Below the pieces are notes generated by a model that did not search any database, was not told the DNA's origin, and saw nothing but the letters and a program-made list of their open reading frames with translations. Positions 40,856 to 50,846 of a DNA stretch of 64,000 nucleotides are shown in pieces (positions within the stretch are counted from its first letter, which is position 1; each line of letters starts with the position of its first letter). Origin of the DNA: a bacterium (GTDB taxonomy: Bacteria; Pseudomonadota; Alphaproteobacteria; SP197); contig JAPPGE010000049.1 in NCBI GenBank assembly GCA_028821455.1, forward strand, positions 1 to 64,000. Direction: 5' to 3'. A program made the position numbers and the translations under genes.

Positions 40856-41656
40856 TCAAGCCTCGGCGGAGTGCAGGATCTGGCTCAGGAAGAGCTTGGT
40901 GCGGTCGCTCTTCGGATTCCTGAAGAACTCCGTCGGCGGCGCCTGTTCGACGATCTGCCCCTCGTCCATGAAGATGATCCGGTTGGCGACCTGGCGGGCG
41001 AACCCCATCTCGTGGGAGACGACGAGCATCGTCATGCCGCTTTCCGCGAGATCCACCATGACCTCGAGAACCTCCTTGATCATCTCCGGATCGAGCGCCG
41101 AGGTCGGTTCGTCAAACAGCATGACGCGCGGTTCCATGCACAACGACCGGGCGATGGCCACCCGCTGCTGCTGGCCGCCGGACAGCTGGCCCGGGTACTT
41201 GGAGGCCTGTTCGGGAATCTTCACCCTCTCGAGGTAGCGCATGGCGGATTCATCGGCTTCGGCCCTGGGCATGCGCCGCACCCAGATCGGCGCCAGGGTG
41301 CAGTTCTCCAGCACGGTGAGGTGCGGGAACAGGTTGAAGTGCTGGAACACCATGCCCACCTCGCGGCGCACCTGGTCCATCTTCTTGATGTTGTCGGTCA
41401 GTTCGATGCCGTCGACCTCGACCCTGCCGCGCTGGTGTTTCTCGAGCCGGTTGATGCAGCGGATCATGGTCGACTTGCCTGAGCCCGAGGGACCGCAGAT
41501 CACGATTCGCTCGCCGCGGTAGACGGTCAGGTTGATGTCCTTCAACACGTGGAAGTCGCCGAACCACTTGTTCATGGACGTGATGTCGATCACCACCTCG
41601 TCGCTGACCGCGCCGGTGAAGGCTTCCTCGGAACCCTGGATGTCCTGATCAGTCAT
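40856..41656 (-). CDS. aapP: General L-amino acid ABC transporter ATP-binding protein
   Basis: [56 protein letters not shown]. Confidence 0.9.
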   Translation of the reverse strand: MTDQDIQGSEEAFTGAVSDEVVIDITSMNKWFGDFHVLKDINLTVYRGERIVICGPSGSGKSTMIRCINRLEKHQRGRVEVDGIELTDNIKKMDQVRREVGMVFQHFNLFPHLTVLENCTLAPIWVRRMPRAEADESAMRYLERVKIPEQASKYPGQLSGGQQQRVAIARSLCMEPRVMLFDEPTSALDPEMIKEVLEVMVDLAESGMTMLVVSHEMGFARQVANRIIFMDEGQIVEQAPPTEFFRNPKSDRTKLFLSQILHSAEA

Positions 41657-41666
41657 CGCATGTGTC

Positions 41667-42773
41667 CTAGTGACCGGTGTGCAACCTGCGCTCGAGCCAT
41701 GCGGAGTAGCGCGACATGCCGAAGCAGCACAGGAAGAAGAAGATGGCAACGAAAATGTAGACCTCGGTCGACAGGCCCTGCCACGTGGTGTCGGAGAGCG
41801 TCGCCTTGCCGATGCCGAGGGGATCGAGAAGGCCGATGATGATGACGAGCGTCGTGTCCTTGTAGAGCGCGATGAAGGAGTTGACGATTCCGGGGATCGA
41901 GATCTTCAGCGCCTGGGGCAGGATGACGAGTCTCATGGTCTTCCAGTAGGGAAGGCCCAGGGACTTCGCGGCCTCGTACTGCCCCGCCGGCATGGCCTGG
42001 AGCCCGCCGCGGATGACCTCGGCGAGATAGGCGGCCGAGAACAGGGTGACCATGATGAGGACGCGCACCAGCAGGTTGAAGCTGGTGCCGGGCGGCATGA
42101 AGTAGTTGAGCAGGGTCGAGGCGACGAAGAGCAGCGTGATGAGCGGCACGCCGCGTATGAACTCGATGAAGGCGACGCACAACACCCTGATGATGAAGAG
42201 ATCGGACTGCCGGCCGAGCGCCAGCAAGATGCCCAGCGGCAGCGAGGCGGAAATCCCGGTGATGCCGATGACGATGGTGAGCAGAAACCCGCCAAATCGC
42301 GCGGTCTCCACTTCCGGCAGGCCGAGGCCGCCGATCAGCAGGATGTAGGCGACCACGGGATAGCAGATGGAAAACCCGACGAGGTGCCGCCGCCACGGGA
42401 TCCTGTCGTAGAGCACCGGCGCCAGGGCCACGAACAGCAGGACAAATGCGAGATTCGCTCTCCAGCGTTCGCTCTTCGGGTAGTCACCGTAGACGAACTG
42501 GTCGAAGCGCGTCACCACCACCGCCCAGCAGGCGCCGTCAGCGGTATCCCAGCACTCGGCGCGCGACGCGGCGACCCACACCGCGTCGAAGATCGCCCAG
42601 TCAAGGAAGGGCGGAATGATCAGCCACAACAGATAGATCACCACGAAAGTGAGGACGATGTTGGAGGCCGACGAGAAGAGGTTCTCCTTCAGCCAACGGG
42701 CGATCCCCACCGACATCACGGGCGGCGGCAGGGTCGGCGCCTTCTCGTGAACGATATGGGTGGCGCGCTCCAT
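41667..42773 (-). CDS. aapM: General L-amino acid ABC transporter permease
   Basis: HisM-like: [80 protein letters not shown]. Confidence 0.9.
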   Translation of the reverse strand: MERATHIVHEKAPTLPPPVMSVGIARWLKENLFSSASNIVLTFVVIYLLWLIIPPFLDWAIFDAVWVAASRAECWDTADGACWAVVVTRFDQFVYGDYPKSERWRANLAFVLLFVALAPVLYDRIPWRRHLVGFSICYPVVAYILLIGGLGLPEVETARFGGFLLTIVIGITGISASLPLGILLALGRQSDLFIIRVLCVAFIEFIRGVPLITLLFVASTLLNYFMPPGTSFNLLVRVLIMVTLFSAAYLAEVIRGGLQAMPAGQYEAAKSLGLPYWKTMRLVILPQALKISIPGIVNSFIALYKDTTLVIIIGLLDPLGIGKATLSDTTWQGLSTEVYIFVAIFFFLCCFGMSRYSAWLERRLHTGH

Positions 42774-42777
42774 GGTC

Positions 42778-43974
42778 TCACCGCTCCACCAGGCGGATGC
42801 GCCGGTTGTACCAGTTCATGAACGCCGAAATCGTCAGTGAGATCAGCAGGTATATGGTGAGCAGGATGGACATGCACTCCAGCGCCCGGCCGGTCTGGTT
42901 CAGCGATATGCGGCCGATGGTGGCGGTGAGGTCCATGTAGCCGACGGCGATCGCCAGGGAGGAATTCTTGGTCAGGTTGAGGTACTGGCTGATGAGCGGC
43001 GGAACGATCACCCGCAATGCCTGCGGGATGATGACGAGGCGCATGGTCCAGCCGGGCTTGATGCCGAGCGAAAAGGCGGCCTCGGTCTGCCCGTGACTGA
43101 CCGCCACGATGCCGCTGCGCACGATCTCGGCGATGAACGCCGCCGTGTAGATCGACAGGGCGAACCACAGGGCGAAGAACTCGGGTTTCAGTGCAATGCC
43201 ACCCTGGTAGTTGAAGCCCTTGAGGGCGGGCCAGTCGAGACTGACCGGGGATCCGGAGGCGAAGTAGGCGATGACGGGAGCGGCGACGATGGCCGCCAGG
43301 GATATCGACAGGACGGGGTAGATTCTCCCGGTCCGTTCCTGGACGCGCCGCGCGTGGCGGGCAAACAGGAAGAGGCCGACGAGGGTGACGATGAGACTGG
43401 CCGGAATCACCCAGGCGAAATCCTCGAAGATGGGACGCGGCAGGTAGAAGCCGCGGTTGGAGAGAAAGAGCCCGCTGACCGGCTCGATCGCCTGTCTGGG
43501 ATGCGGCAGGACGTGGACGACGATGCCGTACCACAGGAGGATATGGAGAAGCACCGGCACGTTGCGCGTGAACTCGATGTAGGCGGTCATCAGCCTGGAA
43601 ACGAGCCAGTTGTTCGACAGGCGCAGGATGCCGACCATGAAGCCGAGGAGCGTGGCGAAGATGATGCCGGTCACCGCGACCAGCACGGTATTCAGGAATC
43701 CGACAAGGGCGGCGCGGGCATGGGTCGAGCGCGAGGTGTAATCGATCAGTCGCTGGTTGATGTCGTAGCTGGCCGGATGCCCGAGGAAACCGTACCCGGT
43801 CTCCACACCCAGATTCTCGAGGTTCTGGACCGTGTTGTTGATGATCCAGCCCAGCGTCGCAAGCAGGACGACGAGGGCGGCAATCTGGATCACGAGGGAC
43901 CGGGACCGTTCGTTGGTCCATATGTCGGACAGGCGAAAGGTGCTGCCCGGCTCAACACCCGGATGAACGGTCAC
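42778..43974 (-). CDS. aapQ: General L-amino acid ABC transporter permease
   Basis: IEFTRNVPVLLHILLWYGIVVHVLPHPRQAI, TAAFIAEIVRSGIVAVSHGQTEAAFSLGIKPGWTMRLVIIPQALR. Confidence 0.9.
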   Translation of the reverse strand: MTVHPGVEPGSTFRLSDIWTNERSRSLVIQIAALVVLLATLGWIINNTVQNLENLGVETGYGFLGHPASYDINQRLIDYTSRSTHARAALVGFLNTVLVAVTGIIFATLLGFMVGILRLSNNWLVSRLMTAYIEFTRNVPVLLHILLWYGIVVHVLPHPRQAIEPVSGLFLSNRGFYLPRPIFEDFAWVIPASLIVTLVGLFLFARHARRVQERTGRIYPVLSISLAAIVAAPVIAYFASGSPVSLDWPALKGFNYQGGIALKPEFFALWFALSIYTAAFIAEIVRSGIVAVSHGQTEAAFSLGIKPGWTMRLVIIPQALRVIVPPLISQYLNLTKNSSLAIAVGYMDLTATIGRISLNQTGRALECMSILLTIYLLISLTISAFMNWYNRRIRLVER

Positions 43975-44018
43975 TTAAGAATCCGGTCCCGGAAGATCAG
44001 CGATCATGCCAGGAGCCA

Positions 44019-44054
44019 CAACCGGCACCCGTTCAGGTCAACGGGTGCCGGTTG
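44019..44054 (-). terminator. 15-bp perfect stem-loop between aapJ and aapQ
   Basis: caaccggcacccgtt-caggtc-aacgggtgccggttg; no clear U-tract, so it may be a processing/stabilising hairpin. Confidence 0.7.
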
Positions 44055-44078
44055 CGATGTCTCGAAGATCAGCTCAGA

Positions 44079-45095
44079 TCAACGGAACGGCGGGGCGTAG
44101 AGGATGCCACCGTCGAGATAGGAGGCATTGACGCCACGCGAAAGGCCGATCGGCGTATCGGGACCGATGTTGCGATCGAAGATCTCGGCGTAGTTGCCAA
44201 CGGCGTTGATGACGTTGACGACCCAGTCCTGGTCGAGCCGCAGCATCGCGCCGAACTCGCCTTCGGTACCGAGCATGCGATTGATCTCGGGGTTGTTGGT
44301 GCCCTGGGCAAGATCATTCACGTTCCCGGAATCGATGCCGTATTCCTCGGCAAGGATCAGCGCGTTGAGCGTCCAGCGGGCGATGTCGCCCCACTCGTCG
44401 TCACCGTGCCTCACCAGCGGGCCAAGCGGCTCCTTCGAGATGATCTCGGGCAGGACCACGTGGTCATCGGGGTTGTCGAGGGCCGCACGGGTCGCGGCGA
44501 GACCGGAACGGTCCGTCGTGTAGACGTCGCAACGCCCTGCCAGGTAGTTCTGGCGCGCTTCCTCGTTGTTCTCGATGGGAACCGGCTCGTAGCTCATGCC
44601 GTTCGCCCGGAAGAAGTCCGCGAGGTTGAGCTCGGTGGTCGTGCCGGTCTGGATGCAGACCGAGGCGCCCTCGAGATCATGGGCACTCTCGACGCCGAGC
44701 GCCTTGTTCACGATGAACCCCTGGCCGTCATAGTAGTTGACGCCAACGAAGGTGAGCTTGAGATCGTTGTCGCGGCTGTAGGTCCAGGTCGTGTTGCGCG
44801 ACAGGACATCGATCTCGCCAGCCTTGAGGGCTTCAAAGCGTGTGGCGCCGGTGAGGTTCGTGTACTTCACCGCGCCGGCATCGCCGAACACCGCGGCGGC
44901 CAGTGCCTTGCAGTAGTCAACATCGAACCCCTGCCAGTCGCCCGCTTCATCCTTGAATGCAAAGCCCGGCAGACCGGTGTTGATGCCGCACTGCACATGA
45001 CCCTTCGCCCGGACATCATCGAGCGTCGCCGCTCCGGCGACGGACGTGACGGCTGCCAGTGCTCCGGCTGCGATCAGTAAGATCAGTTTTCTCAT
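44079..45095 (-). CDS. aapJ: General L-amino acid ABC transporter substrate-binding protein
   Basis: Signal peptide; LDDVRAKGHVQCGINTGLPGFAFKDEAGDWQGFDVDYCKALAAAVFGD. Confidence 0.93.
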   Translation of the reverse strand: MRKLILLIAAGALAAVTSVAGAATLDDVRAKGHVQCGINTGLPGFAFKDEAGDWQGFDVDYCKALAAAVFGDAGAVKYTNLTGATRFEALKAGEIDVLSRNTTWTYSRDNDLKLTFVGVNYYDGQGFIVNKALGVESAHDLEGASVCIQTGTTTELNLADFFRANGMSYEPVPIENNEEARQNYLAGRCDVYTTDRSGLAATRAALDNPDDHVVLPEIISKEPLGPLVRHGDDEWGDIARWTLNALILAEEYGIDSGNVNDLAQGTNNPEINRMLGTEGEFGAMLRLDQDWVVNVINAVGNYAEIFDRNIGPDTPIGLSRGVNASYLDGGILYAPPFR

Positions 45096-45277
45096 GTGTC
45101 TTGGTCCCTTTCAGTGTTGTTCGTATGCCAGGAGAGTGCCTCTGACAACGAGGGTCTCATCCTCTCCCAACCGGGGCCCGACTGTCAATTGCGCGCACCT
45201 CGCCGGCGAGCGTTCCGCAAGCGTGGTCCGGCGTCTCTTTCACAGGCGGGAAAGAGGCATGAACCGGACGTCTGCGC

Positions 45278-45895
45278 TCAGGAGACGAGGGCCGCGACGG
45301 CAGAGCGCAGATCGTCGATGCCCCGGCCCTTGCGGGCGCTGGTGACCAGGATGCCCGGAACGGCGGCCGGCCGCCGCTGGAGTTCGCGCGCCACCCCGGC
45401 AACCACGTCGTCGAGACCGGCCTCCTTCACCTTGTCGGACTTGGTGAGCACGGCCTGCCAGGCGACTCCGGCGGCATCGAGACTGTCGAACGTCGCACGG
45501 TCCCTGTCGGTGATCCCGCGGCGCGCGTCGAGCAACAGGAAGACGCGCCGCAGCGCTGGGCGAAGGGCAAGGTAGTCATCCACGGCCCGTGTCCAGCCAG
45601 CGATGTCCGCCTTGCCGGCGACGGCATAGCCATATCCGGGCAGATCGACGAGATGCATGCGCCCGTCCAGGCTGAAGACATTAATCGATCGCGTCCTGCC
45701 CGGCGTCCTGGAGGTTCGCGCCAGGCTTCGCCGCCCCGTCAGCGCGTTGATGAGCGACGACTTGCCGCAGTTCGAACGTCCCGCAAAGGCGACTTCGGGA
45801 ACCTCAGGGTCGGGCAGTCCCTCAAGCGACGTTGCCGCCACGACGAACCTGCAGGGCCGCGCAAAGATCTGGCGCCCGGCGTCTTTCGCCATCAT
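45278..45895 (-). CDS. engB: Ribosome biogenesis GTP-binding protein YihA/YsxC
   Basis: PEVAFAGRSNCGKSSLINALTGR, ARTSRTPGRTRSIN, LVDLPGYGYA, TKSDKVK. Confidence 0.95.
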   Translation of the reverse strand: MMAKDAGRQIFARPCRFVVAATSLEGLPDPEVPEVAFAGRSNCGKSSLINALTGRRSLARTSRTPGRTRSINVFSLDGRMHLVDLPGYGYAVAGKADIAGWTRAVDDYLALRPALRRVFLLLDARRGITDRDRATFDSLDAAGVAWQAVLTKSDKVKEAGLDDVVAGVARELQRRPAAVPGILVTSARKGRGIDDLRSAVAALVS

Positions 45896-45896
45896 C

Positions 45897-46676
45897 TCAG
45901 GCCGGCCCTGCTCGGCCGGTTACCTCGCCAGACATCCCAGGGTAGCGGACGGCGGCGAGGTAGAGTCCGTGGGCCGGGGCGATCATGCCACAGGCCTGGC
46001 GGTCCCTTTGCTCGAGGGCACGCCGCAGGTCGCCGGCGGTCCACCGGCCTTCCCCGACGTGGACGAGCGAGCCCACCATGCTGCGGACCTGGCGATGCAG
46101 GAAAGAACGGGCGCGGGCGCTGATCACGATGGCGTCGTCAGCGCCCGTGACGCCGAGTTCATCGAGCGTCTTGACGGGCGAGGGCGCCTGGCAGCCGGCA
46201 TCCCTGAAGGTGGTGAAATCGTGCCTGCCGACAAGGCCCTCAGCCGCCTCGTGCATGGCCACCGCGTCGAGAGACCTCGGCACGTGCCAGGCCCGGTTGA
46301 GATCGATGGTCAGGGGCGCCCGCCGGCACACGATCCGGTAGCGATAGAGACGCTCGACGGCATCGAACCGGGCATGAAAGTCCGCCCCGGCCCTCGCCGC
46401 CTCGAGGATGGCAATCGCCTGCGGGCGCAGGTGCTGGTTGACCGCGTTTCTCACCGTGGCGGGCGGCCAGTCCCGGACCAGGTCGACGTGGGCCACCTGC
46501 CCCAGGGCATGAACGCCGGCGTCCGTGCGACCCGCCGCCACCAGGTTCACGTCATCCTGACAGAACGACCGGAACGCCTCCTCCAGCGCCTGCTGGACGG
46601 AAGGCCGGTCATGCTGCCTTTGCCATCCGGCATAGCCGGTGCCGTCGTATTCCAGTGTGAGGCGATAGCGCGGCAT
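45897..46676 (-). CDS. truA: tRNA pseudouridine(38-40) synthase
   Basis: MPRYRLTLEYDGTGYAGWQRQ, VAAGRTDAGVHALGQVAHVDL, RSMVGSLVHVGEGR. Confidence 0.95.
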   Translation of the reverse strand: MPRYRLTLEYDGTGYAGWQRQHDRPSVQQALEEAFRSFCQDDVNLVAAGRTDAGVHALGQVAHVDLVRDWPPATVRNAVNQHLRPQAIAILEAARAGADFHARFDAVERLYRYRIVCRRAPLTIDLNRAWHVPRSLDAVAMHEAAEGLVGRHDFTTFRDAGCQAPSPVKTLDELGVTGADDAIVISARARSFLHRQVRSMVGSLVHVGEGRWTAGDLRRALEQRDRQACGMIAPAHGLYLAAVRYPGMSGEVTGRAGPA

Positions 46677-46678
46677 GG

Positions 46679-47602
46679 TCAGGCGAGACGCTGGGGCGGC
46701 TCGAGGCGCTGGCCGCGCAGCCAGGCGGCGCCATCGGTGGTCTCCCGCCCCGCCGCGCGGACCTTCAGGAGACGCAACGCACCCCTGCCGCATGCCACGA
46801 CGGCACTGCGGTCGATCAGCGTTCCCGGCGGGGCCTCGCCGGCGACCGACTCGGCCTCGAGGATTTTCACCGGCGCCGATTCCGGTCCGAAGTGAACCCC
46901 GGGGCGCGGATTGAGACCCCGCACCATGCGATCGATTTCCCCGGCACTGCGTTGCCAGTCGATGCGGCCGTCCGCCCGTGTGAGCTTCCTGGCGTAGGTG
47001 GCGTCCCGGTCGTTCTGGGGTTCAGCCCTCGCCAGATGGCGGCCGAGATCCCGAACGAGTCCCGGGAGGACATCGCCGGCAAGGTCGGCAAGGCAGGATT
47101 CCAGGCTCTCGGTGGTGGCGCGGCTGGGCACGGGCAGGCGATGGCGGCAGAGAATGGCGCCGGTATCGAGGCCTTCGTCCATGCGGAAGACCGTCAGGCC
47201 GGTTTCGCGGTCGCCATGGAGGATGGTGTGGGCGACCGGGGCGGCGCCCCGCCAGCGCGGCAGGAGCGATGGATGAAGATTGATGCAGCCAAGCCGCGGC
47301 GCGTCGAGAACGGGCCGCGGCAGGATCAGTCCATAGGCGGCGACGACTGCGGCGTCGACATCGAGCGCCCGGAAGGCGGCAGAGGCCGAGTCGTCCCGCA
47401 GCGAGACCGGTGTTCTCACGTCGAGGCCAAGGGCTTCGGCCCGCTCGCCGACCACGGAGGCGCGCATGCGCTGGCCGCGCCCGGCGCGGCGCGGCGGCTG
47501 CGTGTAGACGGCCGCGATGTCATGGCCATCGCGACACAGGGCCTCCAGCGCCGGCAGGGCGAAGGGCGCCGTTCCCATGAACGCAAGCCTCAGGGGAGTC
47601 AC
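46679..47602 (-). CDS. fmt: Methionyl-tRNA formyltransferase (GTG start)
   Basis: RLAFMGTAPFALPALEAL, YGLILPRPVLDAPRLGCINLHPSLLPRWRGAAPV, GLDTGAIL. Confidence 0.95.
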   Translation of the reverse strand: MTPLRLAFMGTAPFALPALEALCRDGHDIAAVYTQPPRRAGRGQRMRASVVGERAEALGLDVRTPVSLRDDSASAAFRALDVDAAVVAAYGLILPRPVLDAPRLGCINLHPSLLPRWRGAAPVAHTILHGDRETGLTVFRMDEGLDTGAILCRHRLPVPSRATTESLESCLADLAGDVLPGLVRDLGRHLARAEPQNDRDATYARKLTRADGRIDWQRSAGEIDRMVRGLNPRPGVHFGPESAPVKILEAESVAGEAPPGTLIDRSAVVACGRGALRLLKVRAAGRETTDGAAWLRGQRLEPPQRLA

Positions 47603-48123
47603 GCGATGTCGCGCAGCCGCGCCTTCTTCCACTTGATCATCTTGCGCAGGATCAGCCGGCGGCGCAGGGCCGAGAGGTGGTCGACGAAGAGAATGCCGTC
47701 GAGGTGGTCGATCTCGTGCTGCAGGCAGCGTGCCAGAAGGCCCTCGGCGTGAAGCTCCCGGACGGCGCCGCTCTCGTCGAGGTAGGTGACGTCGACCGAT
47801 GCCGGGCGCTCCACCATGGCGTAGAGATCCGGAAAGGAAAGACAGCCTTCGTCAAACTCAACCCGTTCCTGCGACGCCGCGGTGATATCCGGGTTGACGA
47901 GCGTCATCGGCTCCGGAGTCCCGTCGCGCTGCGCCACGTCGACAACCACGATGCGCCGGGGGACGCCGACCTGGATTGCCGAGAGGCCGAGTCCCTTTTC
48001 GGCGTACATGGTCTCCAGAAGATCATCCATGAGCCGGCGGACACCGTCATCGACGCATCCCACGGCCTCGCAGACCACCTGGAGACGCGGATCGGGAGCA
48101 TGAATGACTGGCATGACCGTCAT
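47599..48123 (-). CDS. def: Peptide deformylase
   Basis: GLSAIQVGVPRRI, EGCLSFPDLYAMVERP, LLARCLQHEIDHLDGILFVD. Confidence 0.96.
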   Translation of the reverse strand: MTVMPVIHAPDPRLQVVCEAVGCVDDGVRRLMDDLLETMYAEKGLGLSAIQVGVPRRIVVVDVAQRDGTPEPMTLVNPDITAASQERVEFDEGCLSFPDLYAMVERPASVDVTYLDESGAVRELHAEGLLARCLQHEIDHLDGILFVDHLSALRRRLILRKMIKWKKARLRDIA

Positions 48124-48275
48124 TGCAACTCGCCCTCTTCACCCTGTCGGCATGGCGCAAGAGTAGGTTCAGGACCCGGGGCGATCAAGACATGGCTCTC
48201 CGGGACGTTACCGGGACATCCCCGGGCGAATCGCCATCTTGACGTAGCCCTTTAACCCTGCATAGCCTTCCCCAT

Positions 48276-48356
48276 CGCCAAACACATCCGTGCGGCTCCA
48301 TGCCGGGCCGCCCGCCGCGATGCGGGAATCTTCTATGCACGGATGATTGTTTGGCG
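48276..48356. repeat. Long imperfect inverted repeat (cgccaaacacatccgtgc / gcacggatgattgtttggcg)
   Basis: Arms 48276-48293 and 48337-48356, with a small inner cccgc/gcggg hairpin. Confidence 0.75.
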
Positions 48357-48397
48357 ACCGGCCCGGCACCACGTCGGGCTGACCGATCGCCTGGAGC

Positions 48398-48429
48398 GGT
48401 CGGAACCGGAGGGCAATCCGGCTCCGACC
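48398..48429. repeat. Stem-loop ggtcggaaccgga-gggcaa-tccggctccgacc
   Basis: 12 bp with one mismatch, 6-nt loop. Confidence 0.75.
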
Positions 48430-48436
48430 AAGCAAA

Positions 48437-48475
48437 GGGGTCTCGGGGCAGCTGGGAGAGCGTGACCGAGACCCC
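48437..48475. repeat. Stem-loop ggggtctcgg ... ccgagacccc
   Basis: 10-bp perfect stem; loop contains ctgggagagcgtg, complementary to 48518-48530. Confidence 0.75.
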
Positions 48476-48542
48476 ACCGCTTCAAGCACGCTAGACGTTG
48501 CCATGCGTCCACTCAAGCACGCTCTCCCAGTGGGGGAGAGAC

Positions 48543-49316
48543 GTGAAAGCCATCGTGATCAGTCTGCCGCACGCCCATGAGCGACGGAAACGCGCGTCGC
48601 AGCGGTTTGCCGAAATCGGTCTGTCTTTCGAATTCCTTGATGCCGTTGACGCGGGTGAACTGACCGACGCGGACATCGTTCGGATGGATGCGCGATACCG
48701 GCGCCGGTGGGGTCTTCGCCCTTTGGCCGCTACCGAACTTGCGTGCTGGCTGTCACATGTCCGCGCGATCCACCAGGCAAGCATCGGATCCGATGAAGTG
48801 ACCGCCATATTCGAAGACGACGCCATGCCTCGGCCCGAATGCACATCTGTGCTGACCGCCTTGGAACACTGTCTCATCAACTTCGATCTGGTCAGCCTCG
48901 GCCGAAGGAACACGACTCGGGCGCATGTTGACGTGCACGCCCTTGAAGCCGGTCGATCTCTCTGCCGGGTCCGGTTCAGTGAGTACGGCGCGTTCGGTTA
49001 CGTGATCACGAAAGAAGCGGCACTTCGCCTCGGTCCCCGCCTGACCCGGATGCGCGTCCCGATCGACATGGATCTCATGTTCTTCTGGGTCCACCGGCTC
49101 AACCTGTGGTTTCTCGATACGCCGGTGGTCGACCACGATGACGACGTGCCTTCGTATCTCACTGCCGACCGTGAACGAATGCTCGTCGGATGGAAACCTT
49201 CGCGACTACGTCGGATCGCCTACCGTCTACACATGGCAGTGGCCAAGCGGATCGGATTCCGGCGGCTCGTACAAGGGCGCTATGCGAGCAAACAGAAAAC
49301 GACCCGTCGCATATGA
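48543..49316 (+). CDS. Glycosyltransferase family 25 (GTG start)
   Basis: VKAIVISLPHAHERRKRASQRFAEIGLSFEFLDAVDAGELT... IFEDDAMP ... GAFGYVITKEAALRL. Confidence 0.82.
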   Translation: MKAIVISLPHAHERRKRASQRFAEIGLSFEFLDAVDAGELTDADIVRMDARYRRRWGLRPLAATELACWLSHVRAIHQASIGSDEVTAIFEDDAMPRPECTSVLTALEHCLINFDLVSLGRRNTTRAHVDVHALEAGRSLCRVRFSEYGAFGYVITKEAALRLGPRLTRMRVPIDMDLMFFWVHRLNLWFLDTPVVDHDDDVPSYLTADRERMLVGWKPSRLRRIAYRLHMAVAKRIGFRRLVQGRYASKQKTTRRI

Positions 49317-50119
49317 CTCCCTTCCTCATTAGGAACTGTCCGCGTTGCGGCGCCGACAATTCCACCACACGCGTCCTTTCCTATTCCTGGCGGCATTGGC
49401 GTCTTCGCCACTGCATGGCGTGTGCCTTCGTCTACCTTGAGAACCCGCCGGACTATGCCGATCTGAGCGTGGACTACGCATGGGAGACGGACGACTACAC
49501 ACTACGCATGCGTCAGGAATATCCCTTCACCCGTCGAGTATCGCGCGGCTGGCGAAGGGTTCGCCGCCGGTTGATCCCAAGGCCCGATAAGTTGGCCCGA
49601 CGGGTTACCGCGCATGTCCCACCGGGCCGTGTGATCGACGTGGGTTGCGGCAGCGCTGGACACCTGATGGCGCTCGCGCCGCACTACATGATTGTCGGGA
49701 TAGAGATTTCCGTGGCATTGGCCGCCGAAGCGAACGCCCGTCTCGCCAAGCGCAACGGCACGGTCGTCAACATGCCGGCGATCGAAGGACTCGCCGACAT
49801 GGCCGCGGCCTCGGCAACCGGCGTGCTGATGCGTTCCTTCCTCGAACACGAACACAGACCCGCGACGCTGCTCGCCCAAGTGGCGCGCGTTCTCGCGACC
49901 GGCGGTGCCGTTGTCGTCAAGGTGCCCAACTTCGCCTGCCTGAACCGGCGGGTCATGGGATCCCGCTGGTGCGGGTTCCGCTTCCCCGGTCACGTGAACT
50001 ACTTCACGCCGACGAGCCTCAAGGAAATGGTCGAAGATGCCGGTCTGACGATATCGGCCTTCGATCTTTTTGATCGGTTCCCTCTGGCGGACAACATGTG
50101 GCTGGTGGCACATAAGTGA
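49313..50119 (+). CDS. Class I SAM methyltransferase with N-terminal zinc ribbon
   Basis: NCPRCGADN...HCMACAFVY ribbon; VIDVGCGSAGHLMALA; VARVLATGGAVVVKVPN; ATGA overlap with the GT25 gene. Confidence 0.85.
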   Translation: MTPFLIRNCPRCGADNSTTRVLSYSWRHWRLRHCMACAFVYLENPPDYADLSVDYAWETDDYTLRMRQEYPFTRRVSRGWRRVRRRLIPRPDKLARRVTAHVPPGRVIDVGCGSAGHLMALAPHYMIVGIEISVALAAEANARLAKRNGTVVNMPAIEGLADMAAASATGVLMRSFLEHEHRPATLLAQVARVLATGGAVVVKVPNFACLNRRVMGSRWCGFRFPGHVNYFTPTSLKEMVEDAGLTISAFDLFDRFPLADNMWLVAHK

Positions 50120-50199
50120 GATTGGATTGCAACGCCCGGAACGGGCGGATGGCCCAGACAGTCAAAGTGAGACACTACCCCTCTGCGGGCTGGCGGAAT

Positions 50200-50808
50200 T
50201 CAGCCCGGCGTAAGCGTGCGGCGGGCCTGCATCGCAGCACCGAGCGTACCGTCGTCAAGGAAGTTGAGCTCCCCGCCAACCGGAACACCAAGCGACAGGC
50301 GCGACACGGTGACATCGCAGGCGGCAAGCATGTCGACGAGGTAGTGGGCCGTGGTCTGCCCGGCAACCGTGGCGCTGGTGGCGAGAACCACTTCCCCGAC
50401 GCCCGTCGCCCGGGCGCGGGCAACGAGGCCCGGGATCCGAAGATCCTCGGGGCCGACGCCGTCGAGCGCCGACAGGGTGCCCCCGAGAACGTGATAGCGG
50501 CCGGAAAACACGGCCGAACGCTCCATGGCCCACAGATCGTCGACATTCTCGACGACACAGATGATCGAGGAGTCACGCCGCGCGTCCGAACAGATGGCGC
50601 AGGGGTTTCGGACATCGAGATTCCCGCACTGGCTGCAGGTCGTGACGGCCTCGCCCGTCTGCTCGAGCGCCTGCACGAGGTTGACCAGCAGGGTCTCGCG
50701 GTGCTTGAGGAGGTGGAGGACGAGCCGGCGCGCCGAGCGCGGCCCCAGACCCGGCAGGCGTGCCAGCAGGGTCGTCAGACGGTCGATCTCGGGGCTGGCA
50801 TGGACCAT
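50200..50808 (-). CDS. recR: Recombination mediator RecR
   Basis: [62 protein letters not shown]. Confidence 0.96.
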   Translation of the reverse strand: MVHASPEIDRLTTLLARLPGLGPRSARRLVLHLLKHRETLLVNLVQALEQTGEAVTTCSQCGNLDVRNPCAICSDARRDSSIICVVENVDDLWAMERSAVFSGRYHVLGGTLSALDGVGPEDLRIPGLVARARATGVGEVVLATSATVAGQTTAHYLVDMLAACDVTVSRLSLGVPVGGELNFLDDGTLGAAMQARRTLTPG

Positions 50809-50846
50809 CTCTCAAGGACCCGCGAACGGGAGCCGTGCCAAACCCA

